This document shows, piece after piece, positions 30,924 through 40,944 of a DNA stretch of 64,000 bases. Source of the stretch: Aradus depressus (taxonomy: Eukaryota; Arthropoda; Insecta; Hemiptera; Aradidae). A program made the translations under genes and the position numbers. The stretch is taken from NCBI GenBank assembly GCA_963662175.1, contig OY759221.1:30688045-30752044 (forward strand). Direction: 5' to 3'. The notes beneath the pieces are model-generated. The model was not told the DNA's origin. It saw only the letters and a program-made list of their open reading frames with translations, and made no database searches. Numbering within the stretch: the stretch's first letter is position 1; every line of letters begins with the position of its first letter.

Positions 30924-31583
30924 GGCCAACCTCACATTATGCAATTCCGAAAAGATGCGACGGATACTCAAGTATCATCAATTTGAGTTGTCTGTGGGTA
31001 TGATACCCGTAAGAAACTTTTTTCCTCACACTGAGGAAACTGTGCAGCGACTAGGATCTCTTCAGTCTGCATCTAGCCGTGGCAAGAAGCTGAGTTGTTC
31101 ACCATGTCAAGTGAAGATTCTTCAAGTGATGAAGATGTCGTTGTGTCTTATTATTATAGAAAAAGGAAAATCCGAAGATTATGGCGCCATCCTTACATCG
31201 AAAGGAATGTTAACTGCAGATTATTTGTTGGTGCTAAAGAGCTGGAAAAGTCGGATTCCAAGTTAGTAGCATTCTACCGAATGACGAATGTATCATCTCT
31301 ACACTTCATTGGCATTGTTTCTCAGGGGGTTTCAGGGCGTTTTTCAAATTCACTCACCAATTTTATATTGAACACGTGTTCACCAGCCATTTCAAGACGC
31401 GACGCAGGAGAATGAAGGGACGGGCGACCTTCCTGGCAGGTCGCGTGAGACTGGTAGGATACGCGTCTCCTGGGAGTGGCGCCGTTTGCGTCTCCCCAAC
31501 CACTCAACATAAGAAGTGACTTCTAAGATACCCTCAAGATACTGGAGTATCCGTCGCGTCTCTTCGGAATTGCCTAATATGAG
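30924..31583. mobile_element. PIF/Harbinger-like element with transposase relic
   Basis: The left end, after TAA, reads 'ggccaacctcacattatgca' then 'attccgaaaagatgcgac'. The complement of the right end reads 'ctcatattaggcaattccga' then 'agagacgcgacggatact'. The two match as an imperfect inverted repeat of about 45 bp, and the right side lacks its last 9 or so bases. The interior encodes the N-terminus of a Harbinger-type transposase (31095-31415). The element sits inside a family B copy. It is about 660 bp and cannot be autonomous. Confidence 0.75.
31095..31415 (+). pseudogene. Harbinger transposase N-terminal relic
   Basis: A frame of 106 codons. The probable native start is the internal Met of MSSEDSSSDEDVVV. 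An acidic Ser/Asp stretch is followed by YYYRKRKIRRLWRHPY, then IERNVNCRLFVGAKELEKSD and SKLVAFYRM. This order (acidic start, basic run, 'W.HP+..+R', 'LF...K+L...D..F..+FRM') is the conserved N-terminus of HARBI1-like and PIF/Harbinger DDE transposases. The catalytic DDE part is absent. After about residue 75 the frame runs into the GC-rich right end and loses similarity. The overlapping 136-codon frame at 30856-31266 is a shadow. Confidence 0.75.
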
Positions 31584-32010
31584 TTTTTGCGTAAATCCAG
31601 CAAAAGTAAAAAAAAAAAGAGATTTTAGGACAACTTTTGGCAGATATTTCGCAAACCGGGAGACCTTTAAAAAAACGTACTTTCAATTTTTTCTAAAACT
31701 TTTATTTTAAAAGACCTAAAAAGGTCATAAGTATAAACGGTATATTATAAAATGTACATAGTCCTCGACGTAAAGTGATATCAATTTTTGTTCGATTTCT
31801 GCCAAAATCTACTCAGATCTAGGTTAGCACATGTGATACCTTAATTGCAAATTTCAAGTCCCGAGGTAGAATCGTTTATGCGTTAGAGAGCTGAAAAAGT
31901 TCCAATGAAATGCACACAGAGAGACAGAAATGCAGTATAGTCAACATGTTTTCAGGAGACCTTGAAAAGGAAAATCCGTTGAAAACTCGGACTTAAGTAC
32001 AACGGAATTA
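31584..32010 (+). repeat. Family B, right half of a split copy
   Basis: 'tttttgcgtaaatccagcaa', 'agatatttcgcaaaccggga', 'aaagtgatatcaatttttgt' and the end 'aaaaggaaaatccgttgaaa'. It continues the copy interrupted by the Harbinger relic. It also gives the empty-site sequence for the LINE insertion at 52426-53005. Confidence 0.65.
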
Positions 32011-32428
32011 AAGCATTAATATTTAATCGTTAATTGGAATTTAAAATCACTTTTACTCTGAATGAGTGTGAGAATACATAATACATAATGATTACTTAAC
32101 CGCTACAATAAAATGTTGACGGCTTTGTCAGAAAATATTTTTAATTTAAGAATTAATATTCATCTGATTTGTATTCACATTTCGTTCCTCTTTTCATATT
32201 TTCAACCTTGAGAGACCATTATTAGAAATGATAATGAAAAACCAATTATGTGAAGATGATTATTATTCAAGTGAGTGAATGACTAGCTGTGGAGGCTGGT
32301 GATGAAAATATTATTGAAATCACTCAAGAAGTGATACTGATGAATGACAGATCTAAACATGCCAAGCTTCCCGGTCGCCTCTCTGATCGAAGACAATGAT
32401 CTAAGATCTGAATGGGTTTAAAGGATTT
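32011..32428. other. AT-rich gap, no gene seen
   Basis: No supported feature. The frame at 32324-32587 on the minus strand overlaps the palindrome below and has no recognised motif. Confidence 0.4.
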
Positions 32429-32462
32429 TGCATCGTTACATGAGAGCTCATGTAACGATGCA
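32429..32462. repeat. Perfect 16-bp palindrome with 2-nt spacer
   Basis: 'tgcatcgttacatgag' and 'ctcatgtaacgatgca' are exact reverse complements separated by 'ag'. No obvious element surrounds it. Confidence 0.95.
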
Positions 32463-32947
32463 TTTCTTACAGAAATAAAATAAGTTGTCTTCCCTGTCAT
32501 CATCATCAGTGGCACTTCTAAGAATATATGTATATAGAATAAATATGGAAATGTAACTAGCAAAAACATCAGGATATAGAGTAACAAAATTAAATAAAAC
32601 GTGATTACCCCACCCGTATAGTGTGGTGTCTAAAGGAACACTGGTTAATAGCTCAAAGGGGAGGGGATACGAGTTTTATTTGCTCACTCTATATTCATGC
32701 AAAAAGTCACTTAAACAATCATTCGAAAACAATATTATATACACAATAAATAAAATAAATATATATGCAATAATATATAAATTCAACAAAATCCAACAGA
32801 ATTTTTGTCATAAAATAAACAATTCGTAGAATAAATTTCCGCGTATTATCACATTTTTATTTTTTTTTATTTTATGAAAAAAAGAAATTATTTGGTGTTA
32901 GTCGAATTTATATATTATTGTCTAGATTTTTATTTTATTATTATGAA
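32463..32947. other. AT-rich gap, no gene seen
   Basis: Nothing assignable. 'catcatcagtggcacttcta' near 32502 partly repeats a phrase near 8170. Confidence 0.4.
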
Positions 32948-32960
32948 TATAGAGTGAGTG

Positions 32961-33307
32961 AGGGCGCCGGTAGCTCAGTGGTATGCGTGCTTGCCTTCTG
33001 AGCTCAAGAACGTGGGTTCGAAACCCGACCGAGGCCCTTAGTTTATTTTATCTGGGAGGTAAAATAAACTTAAGCACGCCATCCTTCGGATGGGACGTTA
33101 AGTGATGGTCCCGAGCCTGTGCGATGTCAGGTACTCGATAAAGACCCCTACCCTAGGTGAATAAAAATTTAGGATAGGCAACATTTAGGTACTCCCATAG
33201 TAAAGTCGGGCTCATGTCCACCAGAATGACGAAAGAACGCTCTGGTAGTAGGCGATATGACCTCGTAGTTAAAAGCCCGGGCATGAGTCATAAAACCTAA
33301 CCTAACC
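32961..33307 (+). mobile_element. SINE-1, full length, reference copy
   Basis: Best plus-strand example. The head 'gggcgccggtagctcagtgg' carries box A, and 'cgtgggttcgaaacccgacc' carries a perfect box B. The body of about 270 bp contains two self-complementary segments (CTACCCTA/TAGGGTA-type and CCAGA/TCTGG). The tail is 'cataaaacctaacctaacc'. The 13-bp TSD TATAGAGTGAGTG is perfect (32948-32960 and 33308-33320). Transcription would be by RNA polymerase III from the internal promoter, with mobilisation by a LINE that I do not see in the window. Confidence 0.97.
32971..33025 (+). promoter_or_regulatory. Internal Pol III promoter (box A and box B)
   Basis: Box A TAGCTCAGTGGTA lies at 32971-32983 and box B GGTTCGAAACC at 33015-33025. 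Both match tRNA promoter consensus at tRNA-like spacing. The same boxes recur in the other head-containing SINE-1 copies. Confidence 0.85.
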
Positions 33308-33474
33308 TATAGAGTGAGTGAATAAACCTTGAAACCCATCCCCTTTGAACTGTTAGCTGTGTTCGGTTAGACACCATACCATACGAATGGGTAAGAAAAT
33401 ATTAATTTGTTATTATGTACTCTGATGTTGATGTTATTGTTAGTTACTTCTCTATATTTATATTTTTAGTTATA

Positions 33475-33810
33475 AAAAATGAAGAAATTCGACGTTGAGT
33501 CTCACCAGAATTTCATGTTTTCGGCCTTCTGATTGCAATATTGAAAAAAAAAAATGTTCCGTCTGTCTGTGCGCCTTGGTCTGTGAACACGGTAATGATG
33601 GATTGAATATATCCGCAAGACCTTTTGTATGTGCATCCATAATCTCATAAGGATATTGATTTTCAGGTAAATCTTCCCAAAGGAAGGACAGGATTGGGGG
33701 GAAGACTCAATACAAACACCCCAATAACTACCAAATAATTAATGTATAAATCCAGTTTCCATATGTGAAATCAAAACCTAATGAGAACGATACCTATGAA
33801 TTTTAATGGA
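33475..33810 (+). repeat. Family A fragment
   Basis: 'gaagaaattcgacgttgagt', 'ctgtctgtgcgccttggtct', 'gatattgattttcaggtaaa' and 'ccaataactaccaaataatt' in family A order. Confidence 0.6.
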
Positions 33811-34085
33811 ACTTATTTAATGGTGACCATAGGACAGGATCGGCAACGTATGTTAACTGTGACGGACATACTTTAGCTTATTTGGCTAACACTCCATATC
33901 TTCTCTCTTCTCATTGAGGCACCCTCGAGACTGGCACTTATGCAATATTCCTTGCATCATATATACAATCGATAGGCAGAAAATGTTGGGATCTGGAATG
34001 TTTAGGATTAGCTGATTGATTTTAATAACATTTAACAATAGTGTAATACTAAGAAATTATTAATAATAATAAAGTGATTGTTAAA
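33811..34085. other. Gap, no gene seen
   Basis: No supported feature. Confidence 0.35.
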
Positions 34086-34740
34086 TTCGATCCCCACCCC
34101 CGAGTACTCAACAGAGGGCTCTCCTTCAACATTGAATATCTGAGCGAGTACTCAACAGAGGGTTCTCCTTCAACATTGAATATCTGGCGTTGATACGCTT
34201 GACCGGATCGTACCTGGGACTGACCCTGCAGCAGCTGGTGGCCGAGTCAAGTTACCCGGCATTCACCCAATTTGTAGCGGAGTGGAGGAGGCGAACAAAC
34301 GCCTCCTAACCTTCAGCCTTGGCGGACCCCCGGTGACAATAACACCTGGCGGTCCTAATCCGGCATGAACTTTCCGAGTTTCAGCGCACTCCAGAAACTA
34401 CAGCTATGGTTCCTCCGCAGGGACGAAGAGGGTGTTATGGTCCAGGGACAAAAGCACCCAAGAGCTCAGGGGGGTGGGTTTAGTGCAAAGCCAACACGAG
34501 GTACACCACACTGTTTGGAATGCACGTGCATCCCTTCGTTGAAAGTATTCCCATCGCCCTGCGGAAAAAAAAAATCTACCCCCACAAGGGATGCCAATTC
34601 GTAATAATAATAGAATATTAATAATAATAACAATGAAAAGGTTATTAAATTCGATCCCCACGAGGGATGCCAATTCGTAATAATAAAACATTATTAATAA
34701 TTAATAATAATGAAAATAGTGTTAAATTCAATCCCCACAA
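34086..34740 (+). mobile_element. GC-richer block with repeated tails; possible LINE 3' end
   Basis: A 44-bp segment ('cgagtactcaacagagggct'...) is duplicated in tandem (about 34101 and 34145). After the second copy a frame reads RGFSFNIEYLALIRLTGSYL and on to FVAEWRRRTNAS before a stop at about 34308. GC-richer sequence follows. The motif 'attcgatccccacgagggat' with 'gccaattcgtaataataa' recurs around 34575, 34648 and 34725 next to TAA-rich stretches. Repeated tails ending in (TAA)n suggest the 3' end of a non-LTR element, but no reverse-transcriptase motif is visible and the identity is open. Confidence 0.35.
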
Positions 34741-35340
34741 GGGCCTAACTATTGCACGATGTGTCGATTTTGTTCGTTCAATCTATTTTAGCGTCATAGC
34801 GAATCTAGTATGTGACCTCCAACCCTTTCCCAAGCTCGGTCCTAATGATGAATGTATTGTGTAAACAGTCGGGAGCCGGGTATTGTGTCAATGAGAAAGG
34901 GGAGTGCGGAAGGTGAATGTGTATGATAGGAGATCTAAATCGGTTCGTGAGAGTGAAGCGAGGGGGGGGAGAGATGAAGAAGCCTTGAGCAATATCGGAA
35001 AGTCAACAGGTGATGCAAGGTGACTGGCCCGCCCAGCTCGCCCAGTCAGCTTTCCTGATCACTCGTGATCCTCGACCACACCTACACTAGCACTCAACCA
35101 CTAGCACTAGTCAATAGACACCCAGTTTCCAAATCCCAAGCTCACGGCAGGTTGTAGCACGTTACCTCCTATATTACACCCCTCTAAGGCATGCCTTGTT
35201 AATCTCAAAGTACAACACCCAATCCATGGTTTTATGAGAAAGGACTTTTTCAGGTCAGTTTGTCGTTTGAAAGCAAATTACGATCGATGGTCTAGTTAGC
35301 TCGAGATAAGCATATTGTCACGGATTTCCAACTTCTAACA
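34741..35340. other. GC-richer unassigned segment
   Basis: Less AT-rich than its surroundings, for example 'gactggcccgcccagctcgc' near 35024. 'ctagcactcaaccactagca' gives short direct repeats. I see no gene. It may belong to the same unidentified element as 34086-34740. Confidence 0.3.
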
Positions 35341-35359
35341 ATGGATAAGTCTACAACTT

Positions 35360-36165
35360 CTCCAGCTATACGAAGTATAGGGGAAGTTATGCAATCGATC
35401 AAAAATTCGATGCCAATTTTTCAACGGAACTTCATGTTTTCCGACCACTAGGTTACGAAATAGGAAAATCTATCTGTGAACGCGAAAACTCCCGATAGAA
35501 TGGAGGGGGATTAGAGGGAAAATTTAACACAAAAACTTTAATAACTGCCATTGTAATAAATGTATCGACATACAAAGTCATATGTAAATTCGAAACTCCA
35601 TAAAGACGGACTAATAAATTTTCAGCGAAATTGGAATATTCAAAAATAACTGTTGCCTATTGGATTCATAAAATCATTGGTTTAATAATATTTATGGCAT
35701 CACAAAAACAGTAAAAAGTACTATCCCGGTCGCCAGAATCATTAGAATTTATCCAGAAAACAATTCATTATTCGTCGTTTAATGGACCATAAAATGTGGA
35801 GGGAGAAAGAGAAAAATTAACGGAAATCGGTATCGAAACGAAATGTTTTATGGATTTTCAGCCAAATCGGCCAAAGGGGAGAGTGAAATTAGGTGAGAGG
35901 CTTAATTCAAAAACTCTAATACTGTCATTGCATGTTTTGACATAAAATTTCATATGTGAATTAAAAACCCATGAAGATAACTTAATTTTTCAGATGAATC
36001 GGCGAAAGGGAAAAGGGGATCAGATAGGTGGCTCAATTCAAAAACCATAATAACTGTCGATGTAATGAATTTATGGACACAAAATTTAGTATTAGAATTT
36101 AGGAGCCCCTATGTAAGTCACCTGTTGCATATTAGCGCAAACGATCTTTTTGGTAAGAATTATTC
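35360..36165 (+). repeat. Family A, long copy with insert block
   Basis: Starts 'cttctccagctatacgaagt' and 'gggaagttatgcaatcgatc', continues through internal units to 'gtaagtcacctgttgcatat'. 35500-35825 contains a non-standard block ('tttatggcatcacaaaaaca', 'cattattcgtcgtttaatgg') shared only with 44466-44757. Confidence 0.65.
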
Positions 36166-36560
36166 GATAAGAGTAACATTTTTCACATAAATCAAATAAT
36201 CGTCTAAAAAATATGTTTCAGTTTGTCATTATATGGCGGTTATGTCTTCTATAATTTTTATTTGAAAAGAGTTTTGATGAAGTCATACATATAAGCAGTA
36301 TTTTGCAAAATGTACTTAAGCTCATAATTAAAGTGGTCTTAATTTTTGTCCAATTTCAGTCAAATTCTCATATGTTTAATTTTAAATTTCAAGTTCATTA
36401 CTGCAATCATTTTTGTATTAGAGAGCTCAGAAACTTCGAATCACATTCACACATCCAAACAGAAAAACAGTCCCACAGACAAAAACCCTGGCGAAAATGA
36501 TCAACGTGTAATTCCGTCCTAAACTCGACCTCGAATTTTCACACGATTCAAAACTTCTTC
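36166..36560 (+). repeat. Family B, right part
   Basis: 'tttttggtaagaattattcg', 'aaagtggtcttaatttttgt', 'agagagctcagaaacttcga' and 'cctcgaattttcacacgatt' follow the order of family B. Confidence 0.55.
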
Positions 36561-36960
36561 ATAATAAATGTATAAAAAATTAAAAACTGGAACTGAAATG
36601 ATCACCTAATGCCTTTTTACAGGAGCCGGTGTTGCACACTTAGAAGTCACCCAATTGCAACATCTAAAATTACGCACCACAGGAGTATCAATAATTATAT
36701 ATAGTTTTCATAAACCAATAATTTTCAAATGCTACCTACATAATAATACCTTACAAACATACAATTTTCATTATTAGTTTCTTATTTTTTATTTACAGAA
36801 ATTTTACATAACCAGTTTTGCAATATCTATTCCGTAAAAAATTGAAAAGAAATTTTTAAATTTATTATTGAAATGGAATGAAAAGAAATTTTATTCTGGG
36901 ACTGAGGTCTCTTAAGAATAAATACATAGAGTAAAATAGAAAAGGAAACAATTAAATAAA
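36561..36960. other. AT-rich gap, no gene seen
   Basis: No supported feature. Confidence 0.4.
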
Positions 36961-36964
36961 GTAG

Positions 36965-37474
36965 GAACGAAAAAGCAGACTTTGCCGAAAAAAAGCAGAC
37001 TTTGCCGAAAAAAAAGCTGCACTCTCTTACTGCCTCAACAAACAGTTAACACAGCACAAGACGTTTCGAACTACTTCAGAGCAACACTGGAACGACGAAT
37101 GGACTCAGATGGAAGACAACGAACTCTGAAGAATAAAAGATGAAAACAAGCCGTGGAAACCAGACTTGGACATACGAAACTGACACATTCCTACCTACTT
37201 CTTGGACTTGAACAGCCGACATGCTCCTGCAACCAAGACTACACAGAGCTCACACTGACCGACTGCACAAACTACACCACATTAAGAAACAAATACAAAC
37301 TACCGACTGACATGAAAAAACTACACCAAATATCCAACCACGAATACAATGGACTCATCCACTTCCTTAAAGATGCAAAACTCTACGAGGACATGTAGAC
37401 ACAATAGTCGTCGCTAATGACCCTCAAGTCGATGCGACGTTAAATAAAAATAATAATAAAAAAAATAAAATAAA
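36965..37474 (+). mobile_element. LINE (I/jockey-like with RNase H) 3' end
   Basis: End of the second ORF and 3' UTR. The first part reads EQHWNDEWTQMEDN after a tandem duplication of 'gcagactttgccgaaaaaa'. After a frame change, 37153-37398 reads TRLGHTKLTHSYLLLGLEQ, PTCSCNQDYTELTLTDC and ends in KLYEDM then a stop. The 'TR+RIGHT+LTH.YLL' block with Cys residues in a C-x-C...C arrangement is the conserved C-terminus of RNase H-bearing non-LTR ORF2 proteins. The 3' UTR 'gtcgatgcgacgttaaataa' ends in an A-rich tail. It is 5'-truncated and dead. A related copy at 42190-42905 has lost this C-terminal part. Confidence 0.78.
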
Positions 37475-37920
37475 CTATCAGTATTCCCTTCAAAGAAAAA
37501 ATTAAAATAAATAAATTAGCGCTACAGTGGAGAAAAACTAAACAATAATAAATATAAATAGTTAAAATAAACAGATTAATTGAGAAGAAAATAAACAAAT
37601 AGCAGAATATATTAATGGCTGACTATAAACTTTTTTTGTATTAATTTAATAAAAAAATGATATAAATAAGGGGCTAATCCGAAATAAATTAAAAGAAAAA
37701 TAAATAGATAAAAATAATGATAAAACATACGTGATATTGCCATTAAAGGACTTTCTTATGCCAACCACATTTGTAGAGATTACTCTCTCATACTTGTAAA
37801 TCAAGCGAATGAATAAAACAATTGGTTTAAAAACAACATTTCAAACGGTTTTCGTAATTCATCTCCCAATTCCATATATAATGTGCCTTTTAGCTTTCTC
37901 TACACCGTTTATCTAAGATT
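37475..37920. other. AT-rich gap with family B start
   Basis: No gene. 37740-37900 carries family B phrases ('aggactttcttatgccaacc', 'gtgccttttagctttctcta'). Confidence 0.4.
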
Positions 37921-38180
37921 GAGGGCTCCGATAGCTCAGTGGTATGCTTGCTTGCTTACTGAGCTCAAGGTCGCGGGTTCGAAACCTTCCTTCCGTCCTT
38001 CGGAAGAGATGTTAAGCGATGATCTCGAACCTGTACAATAGAAGGTACTCGTTAAAGACCTCTACCCAAGGTGAATACAAATTTAGAGTAGTCAAAATTT
38101 AGGATCCCATAGTAGATTCGGGCTGATGTCAACCAAAGGGATGAATGAGCTCTCTGGTAGTAGGCAATATGATAGTTATA
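37921..38180 (+). mobile_element. SINE-1, internally deleted, older copy
   Basis: 'gagggctccgatagctcagt' head with box B 'gggttcgaaacc', a jump to 'ccgtccttcggaag', then the body to 'gtagtaggcaatatga'. The tail is decayed. The deletion starts in the same region as in the copy at 2861. Confidence 0.87.
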
Positions 38181-38340
38181 GTCCGGTAACTTGTCAATAC
38201 TTGGACCCCAAAGTAAAATGGTCTTCATTTTCGTTCGATTTCGGCCAAAATAGTCTGAATTAATACACAGCAACGAACCCCAGTGTATAGGGGAAGTTAT
38301 GTTAACAGTCATTTGATGTTGAGTTTTCATATCATATAAT
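38181..38340 (+). repeat. Family B then family A scraps
   Basis: 'taaaatggtcttcattttcg' and 'ttcgatttcggccaaaatag' (family B) are followed by 'gtataggggaagttatgtta' and 'gatgttgagttttcatatc' (family A start). Confidence 0.5.
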
Positions 38341-38769
38341 TATAAAAAAAAACTAAAAACATCTTCAAAGATTCTCCTCAGAATTAAGGGATTAATAGTG
38401 TGGTTGTTTTTCAGTTCATGCCTAGAACCCCATCATACAAAGTTTCATTTAATCACTCCCTTGAGTGGAAGACTTAAAATAGAAGATATCATTAATCTGA
38501 GTAAGTTAATTACAAAGTAACAGATAGGCGTGCAGAAATGGCTACGGTCCAGTGAAGACGAGACCTCGTAAAGTCCTCCCTGTACAAGATCACAGCTCAC
38601 AAGGAATAATCTATAGCTTAGCTCAAGTCTTTGGATTCTGTAGCGCTCTATCCTATCGTTATCTTTAATTGTCTGTATAACCATCCTGAAGGCCTCTGGC
38701 AAATGTTTACCATCCTGAATCCTGTCCTTAGTCTCAGTTGGAATTGAATATATTATAGGTATTCACAAC
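38341..38769. other. Gap, no gene seen
   Basis: Includes an 85-codon minus frame (38445-38702) with no recognised motif. Confidence 0.35.
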
Positions 38770-38782
38770 TGTATAAATAATA

Positions 38783-39102
38783 GGTTAGGTTAGGTTGTAT
38801 GACTCATGCCTACTACCAGAGCGCTCTTTCGTCACTCTGGTGGACATGAGCCCGACTCTACTGTGAGAGTCCTAAATTTTGCCTACCCTAAATTTTTATT
38901 CACCTAGGGCAGGCACTCTTTAACGGGTACCTGACATCGTAGAGGCTCGGGACCATCGCTTAACGTCCCATCCGAAGGACGGCGTGCTTAAGTTTATTTT
39001 ACCTGGGAAGGTAAAATAAACTAAGGGCCTCGGTCGGGTTTCGAACTCACGTACTTGAGCTCAGAAGGCAAGCACTCATACCACTGAGCTACCAGCGCCC
39101 TC
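38783..39102 (-). mobile_element. SINE-1, near full length, 13-bp TSD
   Basis: AACCT-tailed copy missing about 28 bp after 'gactcatgcc' (the 'cgggctttaactacgaggt' block). The TSD TGTATAAATAATA is perfect (38770-38782 and 39103-39115). It inserted at the 3' end of a LINE fragment. Confidence 0.95.
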
Positions 39103-39120
39103 TGTATAAATAATATAAAC

Positions 39121-39650
39121 AAGCAAATGTGCTAAAAATGTAAAATATGGTATTGTAAAAATAACAAGTCGGGAGAAATCACCCAGTGGTGACACTCCCT
39201 AGGCACTGAGTTGCATTAATCTATAATTCACTATCATTGCTGCTACTAAGGTCTCTCTAAGGTCATTGGTGCTTAAGGGGTCGTTGGGGAAGTGTGGCAG
39301 AATAGAGGGAACGGACTAGAGGAAAAAACTTTTTGAACCGGGATTTAGCTACTTCGGTGATGTAGGGAATGCTGAGGTGAGTATGGAGGGTCTTGTTGGA
39401 CACATAATAAGGAGCATTGGCTATTGTATTGAAGGATTTGGAATTGGAGGGATTGGATGCGCTGAAGATTGGAAGTCTTGGCAGAACCCCAGAGTTCCAT
39501 AAGTCCACATCGGTATCAGCGTTGCGTTGTTTATAAGTCGCTTTATTTTCAAAGTTAATTTAGATCTCTAAACCTTTCTTGTCTCTTTAGTTTCTTGTCA
39601 AGGTTCCATGTCAGTCGTTTGTCAAGTAGGAAGCCCAGATAATGGAAATA
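39121..39650 (-). mobile_element. Jockey-like LINE 3' fragment
   Basis: On the minus strand 39508-39263 reads MDLWNSGVLPRLPIFSASN, NTIANAPYYVSNKTLHTHLS and IPYITEVAKSRFKKFF. This is the end of a jockey-type ORF2: 'LWG.A...N+..+Q..Q.K.LR.I.NAP.YV.N..+H.DL.+P...E'. Upstream, in another frame, 'HYLGFLLDKRLTWNLDKKL' gives the 'YLG..LD.RLTW' block of the reverse-transcriptase thumb. The 3' UTR contains 'gagtgtcaccactgggtgat' and 'agcacatttgcttg'. Frameshifted and 5'-truncated. Relatives are at 45066-45452 (same strand) and 41594-41935 (plus). Confidence 0.8.
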
Positions 39651-39867
39651 GTTTTTTTGAAGAAATGAGATTATTGTTTAAATAAAGAATATGTGAACTG
39701 ACTTCTTGTCATTCACCTTCACTCTTTACTTTTTGTACCAATAGTAAAGGGATACCAGTTGTATTCATTGTGTAAAGTATAGGACCCAGGATATTTTTTT
39801 TATGAGGGAAATATGATAATAATTACAAAATTATTAATGTTTTTACAAAATGCCTTCCCTTCTTTTC

Positions 39868-40188
39868 CTGCTTGCCCTGTGAGCTCAAGGTCGCGGGTTC
39901 GAAACCCGACCGAAACCCTTAGTTTCTTTTATCTGGGAGGTAAAATAAACTTAAGCACCCCGTCCTTCGGATGGGACGTTAAGAGATGGTCCTGAGCCTA
40001 TATGATGTCTGGTACTCGTTAAAGACCCCTGCCCTAGGTGAATAAAAAATTAGGGGAGGCAAAATTTAGGACTCCCACAGTAGAGTCGGGCGCATGTCCA
40101 CCAGAGTGACGAAAGAGCGCTCTGGTAGTAGGCGATATGATCTCATAGTTAAAACCCGGGCATGAGTCATACAACCTAACCTAACCTT
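39868..40188 (+). mobile_element. SINE-1, head-truncated, AACCT tail
   Basis: Starts 'gcttgccctgtgagctcaag' without box A. It has box B 'gggttcgaaaccc', the full body, and the tail 'cataca' followed by AACCT repeats. I found no clear TSD. Confidence 0.9.
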
Positions 40189-40420
40189 GAAATAAATCCT
40201 ATGAACATTTATTTTTCATTGTTTGAGGCGCTATAACTTTTGTCGTATGATCCTATCTCAATGTGAGGACTCATTAGCAATTGGAAATTTTTTAAGAATC
40301 ATTTTTGGTAAATATAAATTTTTTGATAGATCTAACCGTTTTCGGGGAAATCAAGGAAACTGCTAAAAATATATATTTGAAAGATAGAGACTTTGCCGAA
40401 CAACGCCAGGTAACACAACT
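40189..40420 (+). repeat. Family B fragment
   Basis: 'gaggcgctataacttttgtc', 'gatcctatctcaatgtgagg', 'atcatttttggtaaatataa' and 'aaccgttttcggggaaatca' in family B order. Confidence 0.6.
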
Positions 40421-40944
40421 GGCAATGAAAGGATCCGACCCTTCCATTCGTCCAGCAAGGTCCCGAGGAACATTACATTATACAGACAATTAAAGAAAAG
40501 GATAGGGTATAACGATGCGTAACTCAAGGACTTTTACAGAGCTAGGGTATATTCACTTTCCTTCTGGGCTGTGATCTAGACCAGGATGACATCACGAGGT
40601 CTCTGGTGCACTCAAGCGATGCATTCTCTCCATGCCTATTTGCCACTTTGTAATTAAATTACAATTAGTTTGATTAATGGTATCATCGATATAATCCTAC
40701 AACTCAAGGTACCTAGAGACTAGATAAAATCAAAATCTATCAGTTTTTTACTTGATGGAAGTGACCTTGCGCAGTGATCCTCAATATTTTTATGACAAGT
40801 ACCACCTAATATTTTTAGATTAAAAAAAACACTGTTATCCTTTCTCTTCATCCCGATTCAGTCCCATCATCCAGACACCTCCAAGAACACTCGTCAGTCC
40901 TGGTACAAAAAGTATAGTGGAGATGAATAACAAAAAGCAGAGGA
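40421..40944. other. Gap, no gene seen
   Basis: No supported feature. Confidence 0.35.

Noticed and set aside
30856..31266. 136-codon frame upstream of and overlapping the Harbinger relic
   Set aside because: It starts in family B, crosses the element end and overlaps the recognisable transposase frame in another phase.
32961..33035. tRNA gene in the SINE-1 head
   Set aside because: Box A and box B are good, but the acceptor stem does not close and the sequence is always attached to the SINE body with TSDs.
33215..33245. Hammerhead core in the SINE ('gtgacgaaag')
   Set aside because: There is no CUGANGA segment and no stem II. It is better explained as the loop of the CCAGAG/CTCTGG hairpin.
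34404..34691. 95-codon minus frame and 79-codon plus frame
   Set aside because: Overlapping frames on both strands of the GC-richer block, with no recognisable domain.
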